A DNA stretch of 63,981 nt from Rikenellaceae bacterium (GCA_902362705.1 CABIXK010000010.1:1-63981); one strand, 5' to 3'; positions 52,540 through 63,981 are shown, counted from the stretch's first letter. The notes: generated from the letters alone by a model not told the origin. Made by a program: numbers and translations.

Positions 52540-54780
52540 TCAGAACCACTTTTTGGTCTCTTGCCGGTGCTTGAGGAAGTACTGCTGCGACTTGAGCAGG
52601 TTGCGCGACTGAAGCACCATGTTCTTGGTTTCGGTCAGTATGGCCAGATAGAGGATCGAGGCCTTGGTGTTGGAGCGGGCTTCGTTCACGCGCGTGAGCT
52701 CCGACTTGATCGCCTCGGCGATCGCCTCGAAGAGCTGGTCGCGCATGGTGAGCACCGCCTCGATCTCCGAGAAGTCGCCCTCGCCCAGCATGCGGTTGAT
52801 GCGGCGGTAGATCGCCTCCACGTCGTCGTTTATGGCCATCAGGTCGCGCGCCTGCTCGGCCGAGAGCCCTTCGTGGCTGTTGTCGATGTGCTCGAAGGCC
52901 GGGCGCGTGATGTGCAGCAGCGCCTTGGTCATCTCGTTGAGGTAGTCGACCACCTGCACGTAGTAGTGGGCCGTGTTGACGTCGCCCGACTGCAGCTTCT
53001 TGAGCGTGGGCAGGAGCGTGTATTTGCGCTCGCGCGACTGGTAGAAGAGGTCGTTGGCCTCCTTGACCATGTCGCGCAGCACCTTGCGGTTCTCCTTCAT
53101 CACGGCGATCATCGTGCGGTCGTAGATCTTCGTGGCGCACTCCATCGTGCGGCACACCTCCTCGCGCAGCGAGGCGATGATGTCGACCTGCGTGTCGGCG
53201 GTCGAAGCGGCGGCGGGCTCCTCCTCCGGCTTCTCCTTCTTCTTGCCGAACCGGCTGTTGCGGAACATGAGCCAGCCGCAGAGCAGCGTCACCACCACGA
53301 AGGCCGGCATGCCGCCGTAGATGAGCACCAGACCCACCAGGAACGAGATGAGGAAGCCGCCGAGCGCCGTGACGAACCACCCGGCCACGACGGTCATCAC
53401 GCCCGAGATGCGGTAGACGGCGCTCTCGCGGCCCCACGCCTTGTCGGCCAGCGACGAACCCATGGCCACCATGAAGCAGACGTAGGTGGTCGAGAGCGGC
53501 AGCTTGAGCGACGTGGCCAGGGCGATGAGCAGCGCCGAGGTGGTGAGGTTGACCGTGGCGCGGATCATGTCGTAGGGGGCGCCGCTGTGCTCCACGTCGG
53601 CGTATTCGAAGCGGCGGGCGACCGCCTCGCGCATGCGCTTGGGGAAGATGCGCTCCATGCCGGCGTTGACGTTGAGCGCCGCGCGTACGATCGTGCGCGA
53701 GAAGAGCGACGAGCCGTACTGCTCCTGCCCCTCGTCGCCGCCCTGCGCCGTGAGCGAAAGCTCGGTCTTCGTCACGCGCACGATGGCGCTCTTCGAGGCC
53801 CAGAGGGTGCAGATCATGATGAAGCCCGCCGTGAGCAGGATCGACATGTTGGCCGGCACGTTCTCGGCCAGGGCGCCCATCATCAGCGTCGTGTCGCCGG
53901 CCGTGCGGGCGATGTTGTAGGCGTCGAAGCTGGCCACGGACACGCCGATGAAGTTGACCAGGTCGTTGCCGGCGAAGGCCAGCGCCAGGGCGAAGACGCC
54001 CGACAGGATGGTGATGCGCAGGATGTTGATGCGAAAGCGCTGGACGAAGAAGAGCACCAGCGAGCAGACCGCCCAGCAGGCGCAGAGCGCCGTGAGGAGG
54101 TTCGCGTCGATCCACACCACGGCGGCGTTGCCCGCCAGCAGCGACTTGAGCCCCTTGAAGACTGCGAAGTAGACGATCGCCGTGAGCGAGGCGCCGCACC
54201 AGAGCGAGCCGTAGCGGCGGAACAGCACCGTGTAGCGGAACGAGAAAAGCAGGCGCGAGAGGTACATCACGAGGCTGCCGCACGTGAAGGCGATGACCAC
54301 CGAGAGCAGGATGGCCGACACGACGCCCATGGCGCGCGAGGTGTTGATGTAGTCGCCCAGCGAGGCGATGCCCAGCGCCGGGTCGTTGGAGATCTTGAAG
54401 ACGGTCACGGCGATGGCCGAGCCCAGCAGACAGAAGATCAGCGACACGGTGGTCGAGGTGGGGAGCCCCAGCGAGTTGTAGAGCCCCAGCAGGATGACGT
54501 TGGCGAACATAACGCCCAGATAGAGCATCATCACTTCGTGGAAGGTGAACAGCCCGGGGTTGAACATGCCGCTGCGGGCCACCTCCATCATACCGCTCGA
54601 CGTGGCGACGCCGATCAGGATGCCCGCCGAGGCGACCGAGAGGATGGTTTTGATCGAGGCCGCTTTGGAGCCGAGGGCCGAGCTGAGGAAGTTGACGGCG
54701 TCGTTGGTGACGCCCACGAAGAGGCCGGAGATGGCCAGCAGGCCGAGGATGCCGACGATGACGGTGTAGATTTCGCTCAT
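52540..54780 (-). CDS. PiT-family inorganic phosphate transporter with PhoU-like C-terminus
   Basis: A 746-residue inner-membrane protein. The transporter part has the PiT signature repeats (VTNDAVNFLSSALGSKAAS near the N-terminus; NDLVNFIGVSVAS in the middle; LPLSTTYVCFMVAMGSSLAD late) with about ten to twelve transmembrane helices. After about residue 530 a cytoplasmic helical domain resembling PhoU follows, as in other Bacteroidetes. PiT proteins import metal-phosphate complexes using protons or sodium. ATG 54780 is chosen at the start of the first helix. A promoter-like box and a perfect palindrome lie upstream. Confidence 0.92.
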   Translation of the reverse strand: MSEIYTVIVGILGLLAISGLFVGVTNDAVNFLSSALGSKAASIKTILSVASAGILIGVATSSGMMEVARSGMFNPGLFTFHEVMMLYLGVMFANVILLGLYNSLGLPTSTTVSLIFCLLGSAIAVTVFKISNDPALGIASLGDYINTSRAMGVVSAILLSVVIAFTCGSLVMYLSRLLFSFRYTVLFRRYGSLWCGASLTAIVYFAVFKGLKSLLAGNAAVVWIDANLLTALCACWAVCSLVLFFVQRFRINILRITILSGVFALALAFAGNDLVNFIGVSVASFDAYNIARTAGDTTLMMGALAENVPANMSILLTAGFIMICTLWASKSAIVRVTKTELSLTAQGGDEGQEQYGSSLFSRTIVRAALNVNAGMERIFPKRMREAVARRFEYADVEHSGAPYDMIRATVNLTTSALLIALATSLKLPLSTTYVCFMVAMGSSLADKAWGRESAVYRISGVMTVVAGWFVTALGGFLISFLVGLVLIYGGMPAFVVVTLLCGWLMFRNSRFGKKKEKPEEEPAAASTADTQVDIIASLREEVCRTMECATKIYDRTMIAVMKENRKVLRDMVKEANDLFYQSRERKYTLLPTLKKLQSGDVNTAHYYVQVVDYLNEMTKALLHITRPAFEHIDNSHEGLSAEQARDLMAINDDVEAIYRRINRMLGEGDFSEIEAVLTMRDQLFEAIAEAIKSELTRVNEARSNTKASILYLAILTETKNMVLQSRNLLKSQQYFLKHRQETKKWF

Positions 54781-55156
54781 AGATGTGAGTTTGGTGCAAC
54801 CGGGAAACAAATGTAAGTCAAATATCCCGATCGGAGCCCGCGGCGGCCCATTGTTAACGTTAATTTAACGTAGCGCGCGGCCCGGCGCCCTGCCTTCGCG
54901 CCGGCTTCGCGGCCCCTTGCGGCGTTGTTCCGCGCGGCCCGTGCGCCGTTCGGTTCTCCGCTCCGTGCCCCGTTGCCCCTGCTCTGCTGCTCAGGCCCGC
55001 AGCGCCGTTCCGCTCCCGCTGCCTCTCTGCCGCCTCGCCGTTCCTCTGCCCGGTACGCCCGTTCCTCCGGCCTCTCCGCCGTCCTCTCCCCTCCCGCACA
55101 ACAAAAAAGAGGCCCGCGCGATGCGGACCTCCCGTCGGGTCGGGGGCTCCCGGCCG
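54781..55156. promoter_or_regulatory. Control region of the phosphate transporter and end of the ROK gene
   Basis: On the minus strand TACATTTG (54815-54808) is a perfect -7 box 27 nt before the transporter start. The perfect palindrome ACGTTAA-T-TTAACGT (54857-54871) lies upstream of it, preceded by GTTAAC, and may be an operator. Bases 54890-55095 are pyrimidine-rich low-complexity sequence with no gene that I can support. A terminator of the ROK gene is at 55103-55131. Confidence 0.55.
55103..55131 (-). terminator. Terminator after the ROK glucokinase
   Basis: On the minus strand GAGGTCCGC and GCGGGCCTC pair (one G-T) and are followed by TTTTTT. Confidence 0.85.
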
Positions 55157-56161
55157 TTATTTCTGCTCCGACTGCCAGATGAGCGCCGAGGCGCCGAGGA
55201 TGGCGGCGTTCTTGTTCTGGATGCCGCTCGGGAGCAGCTTCACCTTGTTCTTGAACACGAAGAGCATGTTCTCCTCCATGTACCACTGCGTGGGCTCGAA
55301 GATCAGCTTGCCGGCCTTCGACAGACCGCCGAAGAGGAAGATCGCCTCGGGCGAGGTGACCGTCACCACGTCGGCCAGCGCGCGGCCCAGCATCTCGCCC
55401 GTCACGCGGAAGCACTCCAGCGCGATGGGGTCGCCCTGCTCGGCGGCGGCCGAGATCATCGAGGCGTCGAAGTCGTTGTAGGCGATGTCGCGCAGCTTGC
55501 TCGGGGCGGTCATGCGGGCCATCAGCTCGAAGGCCGTGCGCTTGATGCCCGTGGCCGAGACGTAGGTCTCCAGGCATCCGCGGCGGCCGCAGCCGCACTC
55601 GCGGCCGTTGCGCTCGACGATCACGTGGCCCAGCTCGCCGGCGAAGCCGTCGTGGCCGTAGATCATCTCGCCGTTGGAGACGAAGCCCGAGCCGAGGCCC
55701 GTGCCGAGCGTCACCATGGCGAAGTCGCGCATCCCCTTGGCGTTGCCGTAGACCATCTCGCCGATCGTGGCGGCGTTGGCGTCGTTGGTCACCAGCGTCT
55801 TCACCCCGCCGAAGCACTGCGAGATGTCGGCCGCCAGGCGGAAGATGCGGCGGTTGTCGTCGGTGTCGGTCTCGTCGGGCGCGAACTTCCAGAGGTTGGC
55901 GGGCATCTCCACGGTGCCCTGGTGGAAGTTGGCGTTGGGGGCGCCGATGCCGATGCCCGCCAGCTCGTAGTCGAACGAGAGGCTGTCGGCCAGCGCGCGC
56001 ATCGACGAGCAGAGGTCGGCGATGTAGGCGGGATAGTCGGTGACGTAGGGGTATTTCTTGGTCGAGATGACCGATTCGGCGTAGAGGTCTCCGTTTTCGT
56101 CGACCAGACCGAAGGCGGTGTTGATGCCGCCGATGTCCACGCCGATGGCGAGTTTTTTCAT
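55157..56161 (-). CDS. ROK-family glucokinase
   Basis: This 334-residue cytoplasmic kinase probably phosphorylates glucose to glucose-6-phosphate. It has GVDIGGINTAFG (8-19), catalytic Asp in VTNDANAATIGE, the phosphate-2 loop TLGTGLGSGF, the Glu-His of GELGH and the zinc motif CGCGRRGCLE. These are the canonical ROK motifs, in contrast to the second ROK gene of this window. It is monocistronic, with its own promoter box (TAACTTTG at 56203-56196) divergent from the polyprenyl synthase gene. Sugar preference within ROK enzymes is variable, so N-acetylmannosamine or other substrates are possible. Confidence 0.92.
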   Translation of the reverse strand: MKKLAIGVDIGGINTAFGLVDENGDLYAESVISTKKYPYVTDYPAYIADLCSSMRALADSLSFDYELAGIGIGAPNANFHQGTVEMPANLWKFAPDETDTDDNRRIFRLAADISQCFGGVKTLVTNDANAATIGEMVYGNAKGMRDFAMVTLGTGLGSGFVSNGEMIYGHDGFAGELGHVIVERNGRECGCGRRGCLETYVSATGIKRTAFELMARMTAPSKLRDIAYNDFDASMISAAAEQGDPIALECFRVTGEMLGRALADVVTVTSPEAIFLFGGLSKAGKLIFEPTQWYMEENMLFVFKNKVKLLPSGIQNKNAAILGASALIWQSEQK

Positions 56162-56195
56162 GATGCGAGCGGGTTTTTAAGTTGATTTCTGTTTT

Positions 56196-56243
56196 CAAAG
56201 TTAGCGCAAAATTCGGCTACTCCAAACTTTTTTTTTACTTTTG
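56196..56243. promoter_or_regulatory. Divergent promoter pair
   Basis: TAACTTTG on the minus strand (56203-56196) serves the ROK gene and TACTTTTG on the plus strand (56236-56243) serves the polyprenyl synthase. Both fit TAnnTTTG in a 120-bp AT-rich spacer. Confidence 0.6.
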
Positions 56244-56287
56244 ACTCGCCTAAGGCGCCCCGAGGCGCCCAAACGACACAATCAGAC

Positions 56288-57259
56288 ATGCGAAATTCAG
56301 ATCAACTGCTCGCTTCGTTCGAGAATTACCTGGCTCAAACCGAATTTCCGGCCGACCCCGAACTGCTCTACGCCCCCATCGCCTACTCGCTCTCGGGGGG
56401 CGGCAAGCGGATCCGCCCCCTGCTGCTGCTGCTCGCCGCGGGGCTCTTCGCCGACGACGCGCCGGGCGCCCTGCCCGCGGCCGCGGCCGTGGAGGTGTTC
56501 CACAACTTCACGCTGCTGCACGACGACATCATGGACAACGCCGCCGTGCGGCGCGGCAAGCCCTCGGTCTACGCCCGCTGGGGGCAGAACGTGGCCATCC
56601 TCTCGGGCGACGCGATGATGATCTCGGCCTACAGGCTGCTCGGCGGCGTCCCGGCGCCGCTGCTGCCCCGCGTGCTGGAGGTCTTCAACGCCATGGCGCT
56701 CGAGGTGTGCGAGGGGCAGCAGTACGACATGGACTTCGAGAGCCGGGCCAAGGTCTCGGTGGTCGACTACATGCACATGATCGAGCTCAAGACCTCGGCG
56801 CTGCTGGCCGGACCCACGGTCATCGGCGCCCTGGTGGGCGGCGCGCCGGAGGAGGACTGCCGCCTGCTGCGCCGCTTCGCCGTGGAGCTGGGCCTGGCGT
56901 TCCAGCTGCAGGACGACCTGCTCGACAGCTACGGCGACGAGCGGCTGGGCAAGGCCATCGGCGGCGACATCCTCGAGGGTAAGCAGACCTACCTGATGGT
57001 CACGGCCATGAGCCGCGCCGACGAGGCGGGGCGCGAGGTGCTGCGCCGCACCCACCGCGACGAGTCGCTCACCGACGCCGGGAAGATCGCCGCCGTCAAG
57101 GCGCTCTACGACCGCCTCGACATACCGCGCCTTACCGAGCAGCAGATCCGCCTGCGCTTCGACCGCGCGCTCGCCACGCTCGACTCGCTTTCGGTCGACG
57201 CGGCCCGCACGGCGCCGCTGCGCGACTTCGCCGCGGGTCTCATGGGCCGCAACCGCTGA
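56288..57259 (+). CDS. Polyprenyl diphosphate synthase
   Basis: A trans-prenyltransferase that condenses IPP units onto an allylic diphosphate, giving precursors for quinones or carriers. The 323 residues contain the first Asp-rich motif LLHDDIMDNAAVRRG (about 78-92) and the second one FQLQDDLLDSYGD (about 208-220), then GDILEGKQTYL. GGGKRIRP near the N-terminus binds IPP. Product chain length cannot be read with certainty. It connects to the MEP pathway enzyme IspH encoded at the other end of the window. Confidence 0.94.
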   Translation: MRNSDQLLASFENYLAQTEFPADPELLYAPIAYSLSGGGKRIRPLLLLLAAGLFADDAPGALPAAAAVEVFHNFTLLHDDIMDNAAVRRGKPSVYARWGQNVAILSGDAMMISAYRLLGGVPAPLLPRVLEVFNAMALEVCEGQQYDMDFESRAKVSVVDYMHMIELKTSALLAGPTVIGALVGGAPEEDCRLLRRFAVELGLAFQLQDDLLDSYGDERLGKAIGGDILEGKQTYLMVTAMSRADEAGREVLRRTHRDESLTDAGKIAAVKALYDRLDIPRLTEQQIRLRFDRALATLDSLSVDAARTAPLRDFAAGLMGRNR

Positions 57260-57273
57260 CCGCTGACCGCTGA

Positions 57274-57480
57274 TCGCGCCATGGCGGCGCTGCGGCGCTG
57301 CTGCTGGGCGGGGTCGCCGCGCGTTCGGGGAGCGATCCGCTCTGCTGCCTGCTCGAGGGCGCCACGTGCGTGGCCGGCACGCTCTGTTACGACACGCTGT
57401 GGCTCGTGGCCGACGACCCCGACCTGCGCCGGGCCGCACGCGACGAGGAGGCGCGCTGTTGGCGGATTTTTACCGATTGA
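57274..57480 (+). pseudogene. Possible gene remnant without a start codon
   Basis: The frame from 57274 to the TGA at 57478-57480 reads like protein (ALLLGGVAARSG, then GATCVAGTLCYDTLWLV, then DLRRAARDEEARCW). It has no ATG, GTG or TTG in frame. An ATG at 57281 lies in another phase, so a one-base shift near 57293 would join them into a 66-residue product. It could be a small frameshifted gene between the polyprenyl synthase and U32 genes, or chance in GC-rich DNA. Confidence 0.25.
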
Positions 57481-57482
57481 AT

Positions 57483-58736
57483 ATGAAACGTTCCGACATA
57501 GAGATCATGGCCCCCGTGGGCTGTTACGAATCGCTCGCCGCAGCGATCCGCTCGGGTGCCGACGCCGTATATTTCGGCGTGGGGCGCCTCAACATGCGTT
57601 CGGCCTCGGCGGCCAACTTCACGCTCGACGACCTGGGCCGCATCGCCCGCATCGCCCGCCGGGCGGGTGTGCGCACCTATCTGACGGTCAACACCATCGT
57701 CTACGAGGACGAGCTGCTCGCCGTGCACGAGGTGCTCGACCGCGCGCTGGAGGAGGGCGTCGACGCCGTGATCGCCTCCGACATGGCGGCCATCCTCTAC
57801 GCCCGCCGCATCGGCCTCACGGTCCACATCTCCACCCAGTGCAACATCTCCAACTCGGAGGCGGTGCGCTTCTACGCGCAGTGGGCCGACACGGTGGTGC
57901 TGGCGCGCGAGCTATCGCTCGAGCAGGTGGCGGCGATCCGCCGCGAGATCGACGGCAACGACATCTGCGGCCCCTCGGGCGAGCGGGTGCGCATCGAGAT
58001 GTTCGCCCACGGGGCGCTCTGCATGTCGATCTCGGGCAAGTGCTATCTTTCGCTCTACGAGACGGGCTGCTCGGCCAACCGGGGCGCCTGCCGCCAGCTG
58101 TGCCGCCGCAAATACACGGTCCGCGACCGCGAGACGGGCGCCGAGCTCGACGTCGACGGCCGCTACGTGCTTTCGCCCAAGGACCTCTGCACCGTCGACT
58201 TCCTCGACCGCATGATCGCGGCGGGCGTCGGCGTGCTCAAGATCGAGGGCCGCGCGCGCGGCGCCGAGTACGTGCAGCGCGTGGTGGCCTGCTACGACGA
58301 GGCGCTGCGGGCCATCGAGGCGGGCACCTACACTCCCGGGTTGGCCGCCGGGCTCAAGGAGCGGCTGGCGACAGTCTTCAACCGCGGTTTCTGGGAGGGC
58401 TACTACGCCGGCCGCCCGGTGGTGGAGCACAGCCCCGCCTACGGGTCGTCGGCCACGCGCCGCAAGGTCTACGTGGGCAAGGTGGTGAACTTCTACCGCA
58501 AGATCTCGGTGGCCGAGGTGGCCGTCGAGGCGGCGCCCCTGGCCGTGGGCGAGGAGATCTTCTTCATGGGCCCCACTACGGGCGTGGCCGAGCAGCGGCT
58601 CGGCGAGCTGCACGGACCCGACGGCGCACCGGTCGGGGAGGCGGTGCAGGGGCAGTTGTGCGCCGTCCGCACCCCCGGCGTCATCCGCCGCGGCGACAAG
58701 CTCTACAAGTTCGTCGACGCCGACGCCGCGCAATAG
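57483..58736 (+). CDS. U32-family peptidase-like protein (tRNA/rRNA hydroxylation type)
   Basis: This 417-residue protein matches U32 proteins of the TrhP/RlhA class, which act in prephenate-dependent tRNA hydroxylation or 23S rRNA hydroxylation rather than proven proteolysis. It starts EIMAPVGCYESLAAAIRSGADAVYFG (residues 7-32). The family signature EMFAHGALCMSISGKCYLS is near 175-193, with further cysteines GCSANRGACRQLC that probably bind an Fe-S cluster, then SPKDLCTVDFLD and IEGRARGAEYV. ATG 57483 lies three bases after the stop of the possible remnant. The C-terminal 80 residues form the beta-barrel tail of the short subfamily. Confidence 0.92.
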   Translation: MKRSDIEIMAPVGCYESLAAAIRSGADAVYFGVGRLNMRSASAANFTLDDLGRIARIARRAGVRTYLTVNTIVYEDELLAVHEVLDRALEEGVDAVIASDMAAILYARRIGLTVHISTQCNISNSEAVRFYAQWADTVVLARELSLEQVAAIRREIDGNDICGPSGERVRIEMFAHGALCMSISGKCYLSLYETGCSANRGACRQLCRRKYTVRDRETGAELDVDGRYVLSPKDLCTVDFLDRMIAAGVGVLKIEGRARGAEYVQRVVACYDEALRAIEAGTYTPGLAAGLKERLATVFNRGFWEGYYAGRPVVEHSPAYGSSATRRKVYVGKVVNFYRKISVAEVAVEAAPLAVGEEIFFMGPTTGVAEQRLGELHGPDGAPVGEAVQGQLCAVRTPGVIRRGDKLYKFVDADAAQ

Positions 58737-59223
58737 GCCGGGGGCCTGGTTGCGGCGGGGGCTGCCGGTCGCTGCCGCTGCTTTTCATGCCGGGATGGGT
58801 TTTTGCCGCTGCTTTTCTCGCTGGGGCGGGGTGTTCTGCCGGTCGTCGCCGCTGCCTCCCGTGCCGGGCAGGCATTCGGGCTGTCTCCTGCCCGGCTGTC
58901 TTCTGCTGCGCCTCGGGCTTCTCTCGGTCTCTCTTCTGCCGCACTCCGGGATTCTCTCGTATCCGTGTTCGTCTCCGGCCCCCTCTTTCGCGCGCCTTTT
59001 CCGGGCTCCGGGGCGCCCTTGCCGCTCCCGCATCGCCGCCTCCCGCTGCGTGCCTCCGCCATCCGCTCCCGGCACGAGCCCCGGCATGCCCCGGCACAAG
59101 CCCGCCCGCCGCGCCTGTGTCCTGCCGTGTTTCGCCGTGTCCTGCCTCCCGCCTCTGCCCCGCCGCAGGGCCGGTTGCAGGGTGCTTCTCGGCGGCGTTG
59201 TCGGTATAACGAGTAATTTTTAT

Positions 59224-59273
59224 CGAAAAACAACAATTTTCTGTTGTTTTTCGAATTTTTATCTCTATATTTG
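59224..59273 (+). promoter_or_regulatory. Promoter with palindrome over the -33 element
   Basis: TTG (59244-59246), a 19-bp spacer and TATATTTG (59266-59273) match the Bacteroidetes promoter consensus exactly. The -33 element sits inside a perfect 12-bp inverted repeat, CGAAAAACAACA (59224-59235) and TGTTGTTTTTCG (59242-59253), separated by six bases, which could be an operator. Confidence 0.7.
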
Positions 59274-59279
59274 TATTGC

Positions 59280-59457
59280 CGAAACGAAACGGCACGGAAT
59301 ATGGATCTTTACCCTGCGACCAACCAACTCACAACCGTTTAAAATAAAAAGTTCACCGGGGTCCCTCGCTGCGTGAGCGCTTACCCTCCCGCGGAGTCGG
59401 ATCCTTTCATAGTTGTGTGGCACGGGCCCGGAGCGATCCGGGCCCGTGCTGTTTTTC
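59280..59457 (+). ncRNA. Candidate small RNA of about 178 nt
   Basis: Transcription from the promoter at 59266 would begin near 59280 and stop at the strong terminator 59420-59456, with no gene in between or downstream on this strand. The predicted RNA starts with a GCCG/CGGC hairpin and holds a GC-rich middle (59357-59400) with short complementary tracts. A 13-codon frame (59301-59342, MDLYPATNQLTTV) is possible but not supported. Size would suit 6S RNA or another regulatory RNA; I do not recognise a family. Confidence 0.5.
59420..59456 (+). terminator. Terminator of the candidate small RNA
   Basis: GCACGGGCCCGGA and TCCGGGCCCGTGC pair perfectly over 13 bp around a GCGA loop, followed by TGTTTTT. 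Confidence 0.93.
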
Positions 59458-59483
59458 TGTCCGGCGCACCATCGCGTCCGATG

Positions 59484-59517
59484 AAAAAGGCCCGAAGGAA
59501 CACTCCTTCGGGCCTTT
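59484..59517 (-). terminator. Terminator after the GH2 gene
   Basis: On the minus strand AAAGGCCCGAAGGA and TCCTTCGGGCCTTT form a stem running into five T. It lies 22 nt after the GH2 stop codon. Confidence 0.9.
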
Positions 59518-59538
59518 GCATTGCGTGGTCGTCCGTCC

Positions 59539-62868
<3,330 letters not shown>

Positions 62869-62948
62869 TTAGGGTTTGTTCTCTGTCGGGATCTCCGCTG
62901 CGGCTGTTCGCCGCGGCCCGCGCGGAGGGGCGGGGACTGCGCCGGGGG

Positions 62949-63743
62949 TTACTCCCACTGGTAGTGGCGCACCCAGTCGATCTCCATCTCCACGGGGAGG
63001 TCCGCCGGGTCGACCTTGCCGACCCACGAGCCGCCCAGCTGCATGTCGAGCATCAGGAACCAGGGGCGGCAGAAGGGGAACTGCCCCTCGCGGTCGGTCT
63101 CGATGCGCGGGTAGGCGAAGGTGCGGCGGCCGTTGATGCGGAAGACGAGGCTGTCGGGCCAGAAGTCGACGCCGTAGACGTTGAACGCGTCGGGGTCGAT
63201 GGGGCCGGTGCCGCCGTGGGGCGGGTCGTTCTTGATGCCCAGGCCGCCGCCGAACTCCGACGAGTAGTAGGAGTGGGTGGTCTGGTAGGCGAACGTGTCG
63301 AAGTTGAGGCGCTCCATGATGTCGATCTCGCCGCAGTGGGGCCAGCCCTCGTGCTCCTCGTCGAAGGGCATGAGCCAGAAGGCGGGCCAGGCGCCGCGCG
63401 CGCCCTGCAACTTGGCGCGGATCTCGATGCGGCCGCCGTCGAAGGCGTGCTTGCCGCGCGTCTCCACGCCGCCGGTCAGGTAGGCAGCCGTGTCCGCCGC
63501 GCGGTCGTCGTTGACGATGCCGCGCAGGACGAGCCGGCCGTCGCGCAGCGCGAAGCAGCGGTCGTCCGACGAGTGGTAGTTGTTCCAGTCGGCAGTGCCG
63601 CGCGGAATGCGGCTCCAGATCGTCGGGTCGAGGCTTTCGCCGTCGAACTCCTCCTCCCAGACCAGCTTCCAGCCGGGTTCGGAGCGGTGGGTGCAGGCGG
63701 CCATGAGCGCGAGAAAGGCCAGCAGCAGAGCGAATCGTTTCAT
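62949..63743 (-). CDS. GH16-family beta-glucanase-type lipoprotein
   Basis: A 264-residue surface or periplasmic lipoprotein (lipobox LMAAC, Cys17). The GH16 beta-sandwich carries the catalytic signature E139-I-D141-I-M-E144 and typical flanks (WPAFWLMP; YGVDFWPDSLVFRING). GH16 enzymes cleave beta-1,3(4)-glucans, porphyran, agar or, in gut bacteria, poly-N-acetyllactosamine of mucin O-glycans. The insertion-free form with a beta-bulge (EIDIME) fits laminarinase or O-glycanase types. The downstream GH2 gene would remove terminal galactose, so a mucin or milk-glycan substrate is possible. Confidence 0.93.
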   Translation of the reverse strand: MKRFALLLAFLALMAACTHRSEPGWKLVWEEEFDGESLDPTIWSRIPRGTADWNNYHSSDDRCFALRDGRLVLRGIVNDDRAADTAAYLTGGVETRGKHAFDGGRIEIRAKLQGARGAWPAFWLMPFDEEHEGWPHCGEIDIMERLNFDTFAYQTTHSYYSSEFGGGLGIKNDPPHGGTGPIDPDAFNVYGVDFWPDSLVFRINGRRTFAYPRIETDREGQFPFCRPWFLMLDMQLGGSWVGKVDPADLPVEMEIDWVRHYQWE

Positions 63744-63981
63744 CGGGTATTCGGGGTTTTATGGGTGAATAATCGCCCAAATGTAGCAAAAAAACGGCAG
63801 ACATCCCGCGATTTTCCCGTTTATTGAGCCGCCGGAGGGCCGATCGGGCGCTCTTCGGCGGTTTTTCGGGCGGGGCGCCGGCTCTGCGGGCCTTCGCCCG
63901 GGGTGGCTGCGGCCCGCCGGTTCAGCCGGGGCAAGTAAAAAGTTGCGGCCGTAGGCCGCGCAGCCCGGAGCCACCCCCCGC
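63744..63981. other. GH16 promoter region and end-of-window palindromic repeat
   Basis: On the minus strand TACATTTG (63782-63775) is a -7 box 32 nt upstream of the GH16 start. From about 63880 to the window end the sequence matches the palindromic repeat family (GCGGGCCTTCGCCC, then GGTGGCTGCGGCCCGCCGG). It is cut by the window edge; I see no gene. Confidence 0.65.

Larger units (their letters stand above)
58737..59538. other. Gene-free region with an orphan transcription unit
   Basis: Bases 58740-59200 are pyrimidine-rich low-complexity sequence with no supportable gene. From 59200 the base composition changes to AT-rich and a complete promoter, putative small RNA and terminator follow (see separate entries). 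The terminator of the convergent GH2 gene ends the region. Confidence 0.7.

Noticed and set aside
51741..52574. Plus-strand open frame with a 16-residue periodic sequence (MRCSWDALF...)
   Set aside because: The periodicity is a by-product of the stop-free 16-bp tandem repeat read in three phases; it then runs antisense through the DUF4924 gene.

Overview
The window is a high-GC chromosomal segment from a Bacteroidetes, most likely an Alistipes-like gut Rikenellaceae. The evidence is a SusC/SusD polysaccharide utilisation locus, lineage-typical families (DUF4271, DUF4924, DUF4988, DUF1735, PiT fused to a PhoU-like tail), many intergenic -7 boxes of the Bacteroidetes type TAnnTTTG, and strong G/C-ending codon bias. 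The genus is an inference. I see no phage, insertion sequence, CRISPR array or rRNA. There is one tRNA, tRNA-Thr(CGT).

Layout. 0.1-10.3 kb: a dense plus-strand housekeeping run (LysE-type exporter, cmk, ispH, small membrane protein, CtpA-type protease, orphan histidine kinase, DUF4271 protein), then a hemD-like gene, rnpA, yidD and an LTA-synthase-like sulfatase-fold enzyme. 10.3-16.4 kb: a hemerythrin/LuxR fusion regulator, a CDF metal exporter, upp and hflX, tonB and rlmN. 16.9-30.4 kb: a locus encoding SusC, SusD, a DUF1735 lipoprotein, an M60-like metallopeptidase and a coiled-coil/collagen-like lipoprotein, followed by a GH109-like enzyme. Together these suggest capture and degradation of O-glycosylated (mucin-type) host glycoproteins. 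aspA follows.

32.0-36.2 kb: a minus-strand four-gene cluster plus a TetR regulator. Its last two genes encode an intracellular trypsin-like protease with a zinc ribbon and a partner protein. I can align a shared domain of about 95 residues between these two, and I regard this as the best candidate for an undescribed system. 36.4-44.7 kb: GNAT, tRNA-Thr, cstA, a small acidic protein, a sulfatase, tdk, murA (Asp in place of the fosfomycin-target Cys) and rpmH, with large palindromic repeats in the gaps. 44.8-51.7 kb: GNAT, then a divergent mannose module (class I mannose-6-phosphate isomerase and ROK kinase against a GH92 mannosidase) with the same 10-mer beside both putative promoters. 52-58.7 kb: DUF4924 and a phosphate transporter, a ROK glucokinase, a polyprenyl synthase and a U32 peptidase. 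59.2-59.5 kb: an isolated promoter-to-terminator unit that looks like a small RNA gene. 59.5-63.7 kb: GH16 and GH2 glycosidases.

The carbohydrate genes form three separate scavenging sets: mucin glycoprotein (M60, GH109), mannose (GH92, kinase, isomerase) and beta-glucan/beta-galactoside (GH16, GH2). Two repeat families stand out: a 97-bp intergenic cassette placed just upstream of both the LysE-type gene and murA, and a family of long imperfect palindromes. Functions rest on motif recognition by eye; no database search was run.
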